A stretch of 64,000 nt of DNA from Candidatus Protochlamydia naegleriophila (GTDB taxonomy: Bacteria > Chlamydiota > Chlamydiia > Chlamydiales > Parachlamydiaceae). A program made the position numbers and the translations under genes. The DNA lies in contig NZ_LN879502.1 of NCBI RefSeq assembly GCF_001499655.1, positions 1,674,001 to 1,738,000 on the forward strand, in the 5' to 3' direction. Within the stretch, counting starts at the first letter, position 1. Every line of letters begins with the position of its first letter. Below, one piece after another: positions 10,801 to 18,745 of this stretch. The notes below the pieces were generated by a model, which was not told the origin of the DNA, did no database searches, and saw only the letters and a program-made list of their open reading frames with translations.

Positions 10801-10962
10801 CTTGCCATTATTGGAGGACTCATCACGTCCATGTTTTTAACATTAATTATCGTGCCTGTCATATATTTTATGATGGACAATACTTTAGAGTGGCTCACAA
10901 AATTATTTACAGCGCGCAAACGCACAGACATTCCCACTAATGTAGAGCCTGCAGCGCATTAA
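7849..10962 (+). CDS. RND-family multidrug/solute efflux pump, HAE1 type
   Basis: The protein is 1037 residues, full length for AcrB-like pumps, with the twelve-TM duplicated architecture and two large periplasmic loops. The proton-relay pair is present in TM4 ([19 protein letters not shown], adjacent Asp residues). The N-terminal [12 protein letters not shown] and C-terminal [15 protein letters not shown] segments are family hallmarks. It uses the proton gradient to export substrates through the upstream adaptor and channel. The GTG start overlaps the adaptor stop. The exported compounds cannot be told from sequence. Confidence 0.9.
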   Translation: MILSDLSVKRPVFITMIMLALVVFGTIAFKELGVDLFPKVDFPVITIVSTLPGADPETIEKSVTEIIEEAVSNISSIKHLRSTSAEGISQIAIEFDLEKNVDIAYQEVQAKLGTVRQELPSDLKDIIIEKFDIDSAPIMAVVISGDQPIQNLSKIAEKTIKDRLQQVQGVGQIKIVGKQDRNIWIYLDPYKLEGLHLSVQDVIQSIRTQHIEFPGGRIETGSHELPVKIKAEFDEAQDLASIVVAYQNGYPIKIADVGRIVDGLEEQRTLARLDEQHAVALIVRRQSGTNTVTVAKEVKKAIEQLKGSLAAQGIKTEIAQDLSVFIEHSIEEIEFHLIFGGALAVVIVFLFLRNFRITLISALAIPISVIATFTLLKWMDFTLNTMTMLALSLSIGILIDDAIVVVENIYRHFRKSNNAEKAAMVGTQEIGLAAFAITMSIVAVFLPVAFMKGLIGRFFYQFGLTVTFAVLISLFVAFTLTPMLSAKFLKISNSNNFLSRWIGNCLHALDNSYESVLTGALRFRKTTLLVAFSLLFLTLYMGQYVRSEFVPLEDRSEFFVKVRTPLGSSLVITDDVLKNVRAKIQGQDWFRYSFTTIGNDSFNKVNEGGIYIKMTDKAARDISQTDAMKWVRDELAGMQNLKISVEPVQAISGGGVRNAAIQLDIKGHDLDKIESIAQSLMTKLEGQEGYVDLDTSYETGKPEIEVLIKRNQAFAMGVAPAVIAQAIKPLIGGTDISKFRADGERYNITVRLQEAFRNKSRDLLNLAVRNDRGNLVKLDHLIDIEEKQGPVQINRYNRFRIISLYSNLRTEQKVLGEAINEITSFIKEIDLPPGYSVQFSGNAESMKESFNNLLFALFLAVIVVYMVLASQFESFVQPFIIMLSVPFSIVGALGILVLTKSTLSIFTIIGIIMLMGLVTKNAILLIDYINTLRVRDGLEIKIAILQAAPTRLHPILMTTLAMVFGMLPIALSNGPGSESRAPMALAIIGGLITSMFLTLIIVPVIYFMMDNTLEWLTKLFTARKRTDIPTNVEPAAH

Positions 10963-10972
10963 AACATTCGTT

Positions 10973-11004
10973 CAAAGGGCAAATCAATCCTGGTTTGCTC
11001 TTTG
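10973..11004 (+). terminator. Terminator of the RND efflux operon
   Basis: An 11-base stem (CAAAGGGCAAA / TTTGCTCTTTG, one G-U pair) is followed by ATTTTC. It begins 10 bases after the pump stop codon. Confidence 0.6.
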
Positions 11005-11189
11005 ATTTTCAATTGAGTGATCTATTTCACTTAACGATTTTAAGAAACTGCATTTGATATCTATCGTGTTGCCAGGTACGCTCAAAGTCCTTCCTCTTTG
11101 TCTTTGTATCTATTGCATTTATTTTCCGCCTAAAAAAATACCACCTATCCGCATTGCCACTCTATTGCTACACTTACAGAACAAGTCCT

Positions 11190-11598
11190 TCGATTGAGTC
11201 ACTTTTTAAAAATCCTCACGCTTTTGAAAGTCGCGACTGAAGGAGACATTGAGATTGGAAGAAAGAAAACGGGTAACCGATTTAATCAATGCTTAGAGCC
11301 AGATTGAAAAACACTTTCCTGATCATCATTTACTCATCGTTGGTGACGGGGAAGAAAAAGCGCTTTGCCAGGCACTTTGCAGCAGACTAGCTATTCAAAA
11401 AGAGTCATTTTTCGAGATGCGACAACCTCTATAGAAGAGTTCTTGCGCATTTCTTTGCTATTTGTTTCCCCCTACCGTTTGGAAGGGTTGCCTAATATCA
11501 TATTAGAATCCATGCCCACAGCAGTTCATCCCCCCATAGAACATTCCTGCCTTAATAGAAGGCCTCCATTATTTATTACAATCTCCCGATCTCGGTAA
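11190..11598 (+). pseudogene. Decayed family 4 (GT-B) glycosyltransferase
   Basis: One frame from 11252 reads RLEERKRVTDLINA, a TAG stop, then HLLIVGDGEEKALCQAL. After a frameshift near 11420 the next frame reads SIEEFLRISLLFVSPYRLEG followed by LPNIILESM. Together these are the classic C-terminal half of a GT4 enzyme: the R-hE-KG-type loop, the LLIVGDGEE strand, and the E-G-x-P-x-x-x-x-E nucleotide-sugar-binding motif. An internal stop, at least one frameshift and no N-terminal half show that it is dead. The downstream bases 11600-11880 contain a short open frame on the plus strand (about 11753-11880) that I cannot assign. Confidence 0.75.
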
Positions 11599-11882
11599 AA
11601 ACAGTGGAGAGAAACTGCCAGACAAAAAATACTAAGAAACTATTGCTTTAATACAATCGTCCCCCAATTTTTTGAGTTATACTCAAACTCACCTCCAAAA
11701 AAATTTGAATGCTGATGTTTTTTAAATGAAGAATTTTAATTAATAGACTTAGGTCCGATACGATCACATAGGTAACATTCTATCCAAGCATATGAGTAAT
11801 GGGGTAACCTTGGATGCATATGTTGAGAGAGAGAGAGCGGTAGGACGACTAATTTTAAAGCCCATAGTCGGCATCTAGCGAA

Positions 11883-12812
11883 CTATAGGTAACGAACCAT
11901 TTTCATAACAGCTCTAAATACTTCCCCTTCAGTATTGGTAAGCTCATTGATCATATCAAAATGGTTAGCGCCAGGCACTTCAATCAAAGATACCTCACAG
12001 CCTGCATTGTGTAGCTTTTGGGCGTAATGACTGGCTTCAAGGTGATATAGTATCAAAGGCTCTTTCTCACCATGTGCAATAATGGCTGGAATTGGCAGTT
12101 TCGGAAGATGATAGAGCGGACTGTCACGCAATGACTCTTCCAATGTCATTTGTAGTGCCTTTTGTGAGTCTGCATGAGAAGCATGCACAAGTGTGCATAA
12201 GTCATAAATGCCAGACATCGCAACCAATCCTTTGATGACATTCTGTGGAAGATCAAAATCTTTGTGCCAACTTGGCATAAGAGCACAGCTTGCAAGATGT
12301 GCACCAGCCGATATCCCATAAATATAGAGGCGTTTCGGGTCACCTCCGTATTGATCAATATTTCTATATACCCACGCAATGGCATAACGGACATGCGTAA
12401 TGATTTCCTCCATCCGGTATTGAGGCGCAAGTCCATAGTCAATAGACACAGAGATGATATCATTTGCTAGCAAAATTTCTGCAGGAATAGCCCAAGGACT
12501 TTTGCTCCCCGCAATCCAGCCTCCTCCATGAATACTAATGATTACGGGTATCTTTTTAGCATCCTGCGGCGCATAGATATCTAATTTTTGAATTGTTTCA
12601 GAGCCATAAGAGAGATCCTGAATGGGATTCAACCTGGCTTTTACAGCTTGAGCACGCTCTCGGTTTTCCTTCAGCAAAAAATCCAAGTTAGGAATAGTCC
12701 TATAATCGTCATAGGCTTCTGTCAACTGATTGACTGTCATTCCTCTATAGACGATTGGATCCAGATTTCCCTGCCGTGCAGGAAGAGCCCTATTTTTCTC
12801 TAACATATGCAT
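11883..12812 (-). CDS. Alpha/beta hydrolase, family IV (HSL/BD-FAE-like) esterase
   Basis: The protein is about 309 residues. It has the HGGGW oxyanion motif, the nucleophile elbow GISAG, a downstream Asp region and the catalytic His in GANHFDM. It resembles carboxylesterases and kynurenine-formamidase-like enzymes; the substrate is unknown and no signal peptide is evident. The frame is open back to 12917, but a consensus promoter (12843-12871) lies inside that extension, so translation must start at the ATG at 12812 or 12806. A perfect palindrome overlapping this promoter suggests tight repression. Confidence 0.8.
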   Translation of the reverse strand: MHMLEKNRALPARQGNLDPIVYRGMTVNQLTEAYDDYRTIPNLDFLLKENRERAQAVKARLNPIQDLSYGSETIQKLDIYAPQDAKKIPVIISIHGGGWIAGSKSPWAIPAEILLANDIISVSIDYGLAPQYRMEEIITHVRYAIAWVYRNIDQYGGDPKRLYIYGISAGAHLASCALMPSWHKDFDLPQNVIKGLVAMSGIYDLCTLVHASHADSQKALQMTLEESLRDSPLYHLPKLPIPAIIAHGEKEPLILYHLEASHYAQKLHNAGCEVSLIEVPGANHFDMINELTNTEGEVFRAVMKMVRYL

Positions 12813-12834
12813 TTTCTTAGATAAGGGTTTAATC

Positions 12835-12868
12835 ACATATTGAATATAGTAAACTATATTCAATATGT
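12835..12868. promoter_or_regulatory. Perfect 16-bp inverted repeat: probable operator
   Basis: Two 16-base arms (12835-12850 and 12853-12868) are exact reverse complements around a 2-base AA centre. The palindrome covers the spacer, the -10 element and the start point of the esterase promoter. A dimeric repressor binding here would block RNA polymerase. No regulator gene lies next to it. Confidence 0.65.
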
Positions 12869-12871
12869 CAA
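12843..12871 (-). promoter_or_regulatory. Strong promoter of the esterase gene
   Basis: On the minus strand, TTGACA (12871-12866) and TATATT (12848-12843) are spaced 17 bases apart. The start point would be near 12836, giving a leader of about 24 bases to the ATG at 12812. Confidence 0.75.
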
Positions 12872-12995
12872 TATCAAAAATCTTATCCTGCATCCAGGTA
12901 AAGTAGGAGAATTGCATTTAGCTATTGAACCCAAAGAATTGAAAAAGGGATTGTAGGGATGGCGGAAGCCACTAAGCGCAAGCACATGTAAGAAA

Positions 12996-13027
12996 GTGAC
13001 AGGCATTCAATAATGAATTCCTGTCAC
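12996..13027 (-). terminator. Hairpin downstream of dodecin gene
   Basis: The arms GTGACAGG and CCTGTCAC enclose a further, imperfect inner stem. On the minus strand it is followed by TTTCTTAC. It is placed 11 bases after the dodecin stop; the T-run is weak. Confidence 0.5.
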
Positions 13028-13037
13028 ATAACATTTT

Positions 13038-13253
13038 CTAATCCGCCTGACGGTTAGTATCAAGAACAAAGCTGATTTTAACATTTACACGATACTTAGA
13101 AACTTTGTTGTTCTCTATAAGAGCTTCAATGTGCTGAACGTTGATTTGCTTGATGTTATGTAATGTTTTGGCAGCTTCTGTAACAGCAGATTGAATTGCT
13201 TCTTCAATGCTCTTTCCTTCACTAATAACTTCGATTACTTTAGCAATTGACAT
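13038..13253 (-). CDS. Dodecin family flavin-binding protein
   Basis: The protein is 71 residues (MSIAKVIEVISEGKSIEEAI...). It has the dodecin beta-alpha-beta-beta pattern, including the AVTEAAKTLHNIKQINV helix-strand block. Dodecins assemble into dodecamers that store or buffer riboflavin/FMN. The frame extends 63 bases upstream, but a strong GGAGGG site sits 7 bases before the ATG at 13253 and fixes the start. It is a single-gene unit followed by a hairpin. Confidence 0.85.
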   Translation of the reverse strand: MSIAKVIEVISEGKSIEEAIQSAVTEAAKTLHNIKQINVQHIEALIENNKVSKYRVNVKISFVLDTNRQAD

Positions 13254-13367
13254 AATGACCCTCCAGATAATAGTAAAAATCCCTATTGACCTGTTTAGAT
13301 TATCATGTTTTATCATGCAACCTTTTCATTTGTCAAACTAAGCTTATAACCCTGAATGAAACTTCGA

Positions 13368-14213
13368 TCATGAACGATGATAGTAATCAATGGAGAATAG
13401 AGTCGTCTTAACAAGCAGGGGCAAGGCCAGCATGCAAACAACAGATGTCAGTGGATGAATGCCTCCAACTTTCCATAGGCCTACAAAATCATGCCCAGGA
13501 GAAGGGAGCTCTTGTGAAAGGGCTGATAAGGCATACATGACATGCTGTGCAACCGTCATGACCCCCATACTCAATAAATAAAGCGATAATTGTGGGTGAT
13601 CCTCTTTTACATAATGAGAAAGGCCTATTTCACAGCTAGCTGCAAGAATCCCAGCTAAGGGCCCCGCCGCATTGACAAACAAACGAGAGGCACGTGGCCC
13701 TAGATGCTCGCCGAACTTTGTTAAAGCCCCTTCATAATAGCGAGTCACTCCACCCAAAAAAGGAAATATTTCGATAGAAGCATGTGAATTATTATAAACA
13801 GCCGTTGCTGCTAGCGCATGGCCTGCTTCATGAATGACTACACTCGTAGTCATGCTCTCTAAAATCGAAAAACTAATCGGGCACATGCATTGCGATAATT
13901 GATAAGCGAAAAGCAATAGAGGATTATGCTCCCTTTCATGGTATATCATCCAGAGAGTGCCGGCAGATAGCGAACGTAAAACAAGATTCATCGCTATCAT
14001 AGAAATCGCCCCGATCAATAAAGTCGGAATTGCGCTTGTCGCAACAAAATAACACGTTACCCCCGTTATCACGCAACTCGCCGCAATGTCTTTTAAGGTG
14101 GATAAAGCAACTTCTTGAATCAACTTATTGCGAAGTTCAGCATCATCTACAACTTCTAATTCATTATAGTTGCCTCGTAAAGGCGCATCCATTCTCAAAG
14201 CTGTAATACTCAT
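13368..14213 (-). CDS. M50-like (site-2 protease type) membrane metalloprotease
   Basis: The protein is about 281 residues and mostly hydrophobic, with at least five membrane segments. The zinc motif HEAGH lies near residue 128, in a hydrophobic helix. Later motifs are NAAGPLAG and PGHDFVGL, whose Asp may be the third ligand as in M50 proteins. The start at 14213 has AGGTG just upstream; a longer frame reaches 14240. It could cut a membrane-bound regulator or another transmembrane substrate. No PDZ domain is seen and the substrate is unknown. Confidence 0.65.
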   Translation of the reverse strand: MSITALRMDAPLRGNYNELEVVDDAELRNKLIQEVALSTLKDIAASCVITGVTCYFVATSAIPTLLIGAISMIAMNLVLRSLSAGTLWMIYHEREHNPLLLFAYQLSQCMCPISFSILESMTTSVVIHEAGHALAATAVYNNSHASIEIFPFLGGVTRYYEGALTKFGEHLGPRASRLFVNAAGPLAGILAASCEIGLSHYVKEDHPQLSLYLLSMGVMTVAQHVMYALSALSQELPSPGHDFVGLWKVGGIHPLTSVVCMLALPLLVKTTLFSIDYYHRS

Positions 14214-14540
14214 AACACCTAAAATAGTTTTTTCAAGCATTATAATAAAAAAAATAATTAAAATAAATAATTCAATTAATTAAATACAAAACAAAAACAC
14301 AACTAAAACATATTAATGAATAAAAGAAATACAGCATCGCAAAGTTGGAGATCTGAGTAGAGGCCATGTTTTTATCATATAGCTGGAATTTACAATGATG
14401 AAACTCTATACTATTGTTTATGGGACAGGCTTATCATGGACTAGAGGCATACTTCTGGAGAGATTCTTAGGAATTCTTGCGAATATGTTCCGTTATCATC
14501 AGTAGCTCAAGTTTTTACCTTTTACATACCGGTATTCAAT
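14214..14540. other. AT-rich divergent intergenic region
   Basis: The region separates the M50-like gene from murF-alr. It is dominated by A/T runs with AATTAATT repeats near 14250-14290. I see no gene and cannot define a clear promoter. Confidence 0.35.
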
Positions 14541-17066
14541 ATGGATGCATTTGACCTACGTCTTTGGAATGGGTTTAACCAAGCAGGAGGTACTCTTTCT
14601 GAGCCTGCCATTGTTGATCAAATTACGATTGATTCCAGGAGAATCGGCTCTTCCCACTCATTATTTGTTGCCTTGAAAGGGGAAAAACTGGATGGACATG
14701 ACTATGTTCGCCAAGCAGTGCAGGCAGGGGCTAAATATGCCATTGTATCTGATCAATGGACTCCTCCTTCTGATTTAAATGGGCTCACTTTGCTACGCGT
14801 TAAAAGCCCACTAAAAGCCTTTCAAGAAATTGCTAAAGCCTATCGGTTGCAGCTTCCCGTTAAAATCATTGGCGTCACAGGTTCTTTTGGTAAAACCATG
14901 GTCAAAGACCTGCTTCACACTCTATTGGCAACAGAGAAAAAAACAGCCGCTTCGCCGGAGAGTTTTAACAGCCAGATCGGGGTTCCGTTGAGCCTTTTAA
15001 CAATCCGAAAAGAGCACGAAATCGCTATCATCGAAGCGGCCATTTCTCAAAAGCAGGAAATGGAAGCACTAGCCGATTTGATTAAGCCAGACTACACCAT
15101 TTTAACCCCAATTGGCAAAAAGCATTTAGCAACCCTCCAAGACATGTCAACGTTGGCTCAAGAAACGCTCAAACTCATTTGGGCAACGCCTGAAGGAGGA
15201 TGGTCGCTTCTTCCAACAGAAGTTCATTCGCAGCTTTCCCAATCAACCCCTTCTTTTCCCATTTATTTTTGGGATGAAGCCTGTCAAAAATTGCCGCATG
15301 CAACCTCTTTTCAAACAGATGTAACAGTTCCAGCACACTACCAACTATCCTTCCCCGATCACTCTGTTTACCAGGGGCGTATGTCTGCGGCTTATACTTA
15401 CTACCTAAATCTCATCAACATGTCTTCAAAGGCTGCCTGGTTAAGTGGAATTTCCGCTAGCAACATTCAACAAGTCTTCCAAACGTATCAACCAGAGCCT
15501 ACACGGACAGAAATCTGGAAGGTTCCAACTGGTGCCACTTTCATCAATGATACCTATTGTTCTGATCCCCAATCTGTCGATTTAGCTTTAAGGCATTTTG
15601 ATTATGCGGCCGATTCTCAAAGAAAAATCGTTGTCTTCGGTGGAATGCGCGGAGAGCCGATGCATGCGAACAGCGACTACCGGAGCATTGGTAAAACATT
15701 AGCCAAGGCCCATCTCCGCCACCTTCTTCTCTTCGGAACTAAGCCTTTCAAGCCTCTCATCGAAGAAATGGAAAAAAACTCATCGGAAACCGAGATCTTA
15801 GCCTTTGAATCTGAAAAAGAAGTGCTCGAACACCTCCAAAATCACATTCAATCCCAAGATTTAATCTTGCTCAAAGGTGAGAAAAAATTCCCCTTAGATC
15901 GATTGACTGAAGCATTCAACGAAAGCCAAAATCACAACCAATGTATTATCAATTTAGCTGCCATCAAAAATAACCTCGACATGATTCAAGCAAAGCTTCC
16001 CTCTCAAACGAGAATAATGGTGATGGTTAAGGCGCTAGCCTATGGAACGGACGATGTGAGAATGGCCAAATTTTTAGCATCGTACGGCATCGATATTCTG
16101 GGTGTCTCTTATGTTGACGAAGCGGTTTGTTTAAAGCGAGCGGGCATCAGCCAATCCATTTTTTCCATCAGCGCAGCCATCTACGAGGTAGCCAAAGTAG
16201 TTAAGTGGAGCTTAGAAGTTGGCGTCAGCGATAAAGATTTCATTTTAGCTTTGGGAAAAGAGGCAAAAAGGCAAGCAAAACAGATAAAAGTTCACCTGCA
16301 CATCAATACGGGTATGGGCCGGTTTGGCTGTCGGCAGGAAGAAGCTTTGGAGCTAGCTAAAACAATTTTATCTCAACCCAATTTGATTTTAGAAGGCATC
16401 ATGACTCACTTTGCCTGTGCGGATGATCCACAGGAAGATGCTTTTACCAATGAACAAATTCGCAGCTTTGACTCTACCATTGCAACATTAAAGGAGCATG
16501 GTATCACAGCGCCGTGGGTACATGCCGCCAACTCGAGCGGAGCCATCCGCTTTTCTACTCCTCAGTATAATATGGTCCGCATTGGGCTTGCCTCCTATGG
16601 ACTCTATGTATCGGAATCGGTAAAAGCTTCCTTAGATCTGCGCTTGGCTCTTTCACTAACTTCTCGCATTGTGGGAATTAATGTCTGCAAACAGGGTGAA
16701 ACAGTGAGTTACGGCAGGCGCTATAGAGTCGAGCAAGAAGCTCAAAAGATCGCGGTCCTGCCCATCGGCTATTTTGATGGCTTGCATCGCAATTATAGTG
16801 GGAAGGCCCATGTTTTGATCAGAGGAAAAAAAGCTCCCATGATAGGCAATATCTGCATGGACTACATGATGGTGGATGTGACTGGCATCCCAGACATTGC
16901 CATTGGCGATAAGGTTTTAATTTTTGGTGAAGATGAGTGCGGCCAATACCTATCACCTGAGGAATTAGCCTCAAGCGGTGATTCGATTGTTCATGAACTT
17001 ATCACCTGCTTAGGTCCCCGCATACAACGTATTTTTGTTTATGAAGAAGGACGGCAAATCAGATAG
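14541..17066 (+). CDS. Bifunctional MurF - alanine racemase fusion
   Basis: The protein is 841 residues. The N-terminal half (~1-465) is UDP-MurNAc-tripeptide:D-Ala-D-Ala ligase. It has ITIDSR and LFVALKGEKLDGHDY of the MurF N-domain, the ATP loop GVTGSFGKT (~111-119) and the FINDTYCSDPQSVD segment. The C-terminal half (~466-841) is a PLP alanine racemase, with PLP-lysine K497 in MVKALAYG, the catalytic Tyr Y724 in VSYGRRY, and GNICMDYMMVDV. It would make D-Ala and then use the dipeptide in one polypeptide. MurF-Alr fusions are known from Bacteroidetes; in Chlamydia, alanine racemization has been ascribed to GlyA. Ddl is not in this window. Confidence 0.93.
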   Translation: MDAFDLRLWNGFNQAGGTLSEPAIVDQITIDSRRIGSSHSLFVALKGEKLDGHDYVRQAVQAGAKYAIVSDQWTPPSDLNGLTLLRVKSPLKAFQEIAKAYRLQLPVKIIGVTGSFGKTMVKDLLHTLLATEKKTAASPESFNSQIGVPLSLLTIRKEHEIAIIEAAISQKQEMEALADLIKPDYTILTPIGKKHLATLQDMSTLAQETLKLIWATPEGGWSLLPTEVHSQLSQSTPSFPIYFWDEACQKLPHATSFQTDVTVPAHYQLSFPDHSVYQGRMSAAYTYYLNLINMSSKAAWLSGISASNIQQVFQTYQPEPTRTEIWKVPTGATFINDTYCSDPQSVDLALRHFDYAADSQRKIVVFGGMRGEPMHANSDYRSIGKTLAKAHLRHLLLFGTKPFKPLIEEMEKNSSETEILAFESEKEVLEHLQNHIQSQDLILLKGEKKFPLDRLTEAFNESQNHNQCIINLAAIKNNLDMIQAKLPSQTRIMVMVKALAYGTDDVRMAKFLASYGIDILGVSYVDEAVCLKRAGISQSIFSISAAIYEVAKVVKWSLEVGVSDKDFILALGKEAKRQAKQIKVHLHINTGMGRFGCRQEEALELAKTILSQPNLILEGIMTHFACADDPQEDAFTNEQIRSFDSTIATLKEHGITAPWVHAANSSGAIRFSTPQYNMVRIGLASYGLYVSESVKASLDLRLALSLTSRIVGINVCKQGETVSYGRRYRVEQEAQKIAVLPIGYFDGLHRNYSGKAHVLIRGKKAPMIGNICMDYMMVDVTGIPDIAIGDKVLIFGEDECGQYLSPEELASSGDSIVHELITCLGPRIQRIFVYEEGRQIR

Positions 17067-17092
17067 TAATCATTTGTGGAGAGGATAACGAT

Positions 17093-18613
17093 ATGGAAAA
17101 AATTCAAAAAGATTTTCAAAAACTGCACCAGCTTGGCAAACACACACGTGTGCTACAAGGCATTTCATCTCTTCTTGATTGGGATCAAGAAACTTATATG
17201 CCGCAAGGTAGTTCCGCTATCCGTGCTGAACAGCTTAAAACAATGGCAGGCTTAATTCATCGCGAAAAAACGAGCAAAAAATTTGCCAATGCATTAGCCA
17301 AATTGATCGATCTTCGCACCGGAGAAGTTGTCGCAAAGGATTTAACTCCGCAACAGACGGCAGCCGTTAAAGAATGGCACCGCGATTACGTTCAAGACAC
17401 CTCTCTTCCTGCAAAATTTGTCGAAGATTTTGCAAAATTAACTTCTCAATCGATTGTCGTTTGGCGCAATGCAAAAAAATCCAACGCCTTTCAACAGTTC
17501 GCTCCCTTCTTAGATAAAATCGTGAGCATGAACCGAAAGAAAGCCGATTTACTAGGCTATCAAGAGCACCCATACGATGCATTGATCGATCAATTCGAAC
17601 CAGATATGAAAACAAAAGAGGTCGATGCAGTTTTTAGCAAGCTGCGTGATGCAATTTCACCGCTGATCAAAAAAATGGCTGCACAGCCAGTCGATGATCA
17701 ATTTTTATTCGGAAAGTGGGATCAAAGCAAACAAGTTGCCTTTAGCCATAAAATTTTAGAAGCAATGGGATATGATGCCGATAAAGGACGTGTCGACTTT
17801 TCCTCCCACCCTTTTTCCTCTTCGAGCCACCCAACCGATAGCCGCATTACAACTCGCATTCACCCAAACTCTTTAATGAGCAACATCTTTGTCATCTTAC
17901 ACGAAGGTGGGCACGCTCTCTACGAAATGGGTCTTCCTCAAGACTCATACGGAACTCCGCTTGGGGACGCTCGTTCTTTAGGGGTGCATGAAAGCCAGTC
18001 ACGCTGGTGGGAAACGCGCATTGGACTGAGCAAACCTTTTTGGAAACATTTTCTTCCCATTTTAAAAGAGATTTTTAAAGGTCAGCTCGACACCATCACC
18101 CTTGATCAATTTTATAGAGCCATCAATAAGGTTGAGCCTTCATTTATTCGCGTAGAAGCCGATGAAGTTACCTATCCCCTTCACGTCATTTTACGCTTTG
18201 AACTGGAAAAGGCTTTGATCGAGGGTTCAATCTCTGTAAGAGATGTTCCTGCGGCTTGGAACGCTAAAATGGAAGAGTACTTGGGGATTAGGCCAGAAAA
18301 CAATGCAGAAGGATGCCTGCAAGATATTCACTGGGCCATGGGGGCCTTTGGCTATTTTCCAACCTACACTCTTGGAAATCTCTATGCAGCCCATCTCTTC
18401 GAAGCCTTTGCAAAACAATATCCAGACTGGGAAGATCGAGTTGCAGAAGGTAAACTGGATTTTATTAAGCAATGGCTGCACGAAAAAATCTATCAGCATG
18501 GACGACGTTACACGACCCAAGAACTGCTCAAACAAGCAACAGGGCATGCATTCAGTGCTGATGCCTATGTTCAATACCTTCAAAGCAAATATGGCAAAAT
18601 CTATCAACTGTAG
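17093..18613 (+). CDS. Thermostable carboxypeptidase 1 (Taq), peptidase M32
   Basis: The protein is 506 residues, normal for M32. The zinc motif HEGGH is at 270-274. Downstream come the family signature HESQSRWWE and the IRVEADEVTYPLH segment carrying the conserved Glu. It removes C-terminal residues from peptides, probably in the cytoplasm, since no signal peptide is seen. GAGG lies 8 bases before the ATG. It lies 26 bases after murF-alr and may share its transcript. Two hairpins follow the stop. Confidence 0.92.
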   Translation: MEKIQKDFQKLHQLGKHTRVLQGISSLLDWDQETYMPQGSSAIRAEQLKTMAGLIHREKTSKKFANALAKLIDLRTGEVVAKDLTPQQTAAVKEWHRDYVQDTSLPAKFVEDFAKLTSQSIVVWRNAKKSNAFQQFAPFLDKIVSMNRKKADLLGYQEHPYDALIDQFEPDMKTKEVDAVFSKLRDAISPLIKKMAAQPVDDQFLFGKWDQSKQVAFSHKILEAMGYDADKGRVDFSSHPFSSSSHPTDSRITTRIHPNSLMSNIFVILHEGGHALYEMGLPQDSYGTPLGDARSLGVHESQSRWWETRIGLSKPFWKHFLPILKEIFKGQLDTITLDQFYRAINKVEPSFIRVEADEVTYPLHVILRFELEKALIEGSISVRDVPAAWNAKMEEYLGIRPENNAEGCLQDIHWAMGAFGYFPTYTLGNLYAAHLFEAFAKQYPDWEDRVAEGKLDFIKQWLHEKIYQHGRRYTTQELLKQATGHAFSADAYVQYLQSKYGKIYQL

Positions 18614-18616
18614 TTA

Positions 18617-18670
18617 AAACCCGGCTTTACGCTCCTGCATCTCGCTTTAAGCAAGGAGCAAGCCGTGTTT
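18617..18670 (+). terminator. Hairpin after the M32 carboxypeptidase gene
   Basis: The arms AAACCCGGCTT...GCTCCT and AGGAGC...AAGCCGTGTTT pair with small bulges, starting 4 bases after the stop. A second hairpin follows directly. Confidence 0.5.
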
Positions 18671-18677
18671 AAATAAC

Positions 18678-18714
18678 AAAGGCGACCAAGAACTTAACGT
18701 TTCTTGTCGCCTTT
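18678..18714. terminator. Bidirectional terminator between convergent genes
   Basis: The arms AAAGGCGAC(C)AAGAA and TTCTTGTCGCCTTT form a stem flanked by A and T runs on both sides. It lies between the plus-strand M32 gene and the minus-strand gene ending at 18746. Confidence 0.65.
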
Positions 18715-18745
18715 AAGCCAATCTCTACAATCGCTTTTTATTTCC

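Noticed and set aside
12813-12917. N-terminal extension of the esterase frame
   Set aside because: It contains the gene's own -35, -10 and palindromic operator, so it should not be translated from this promoter.
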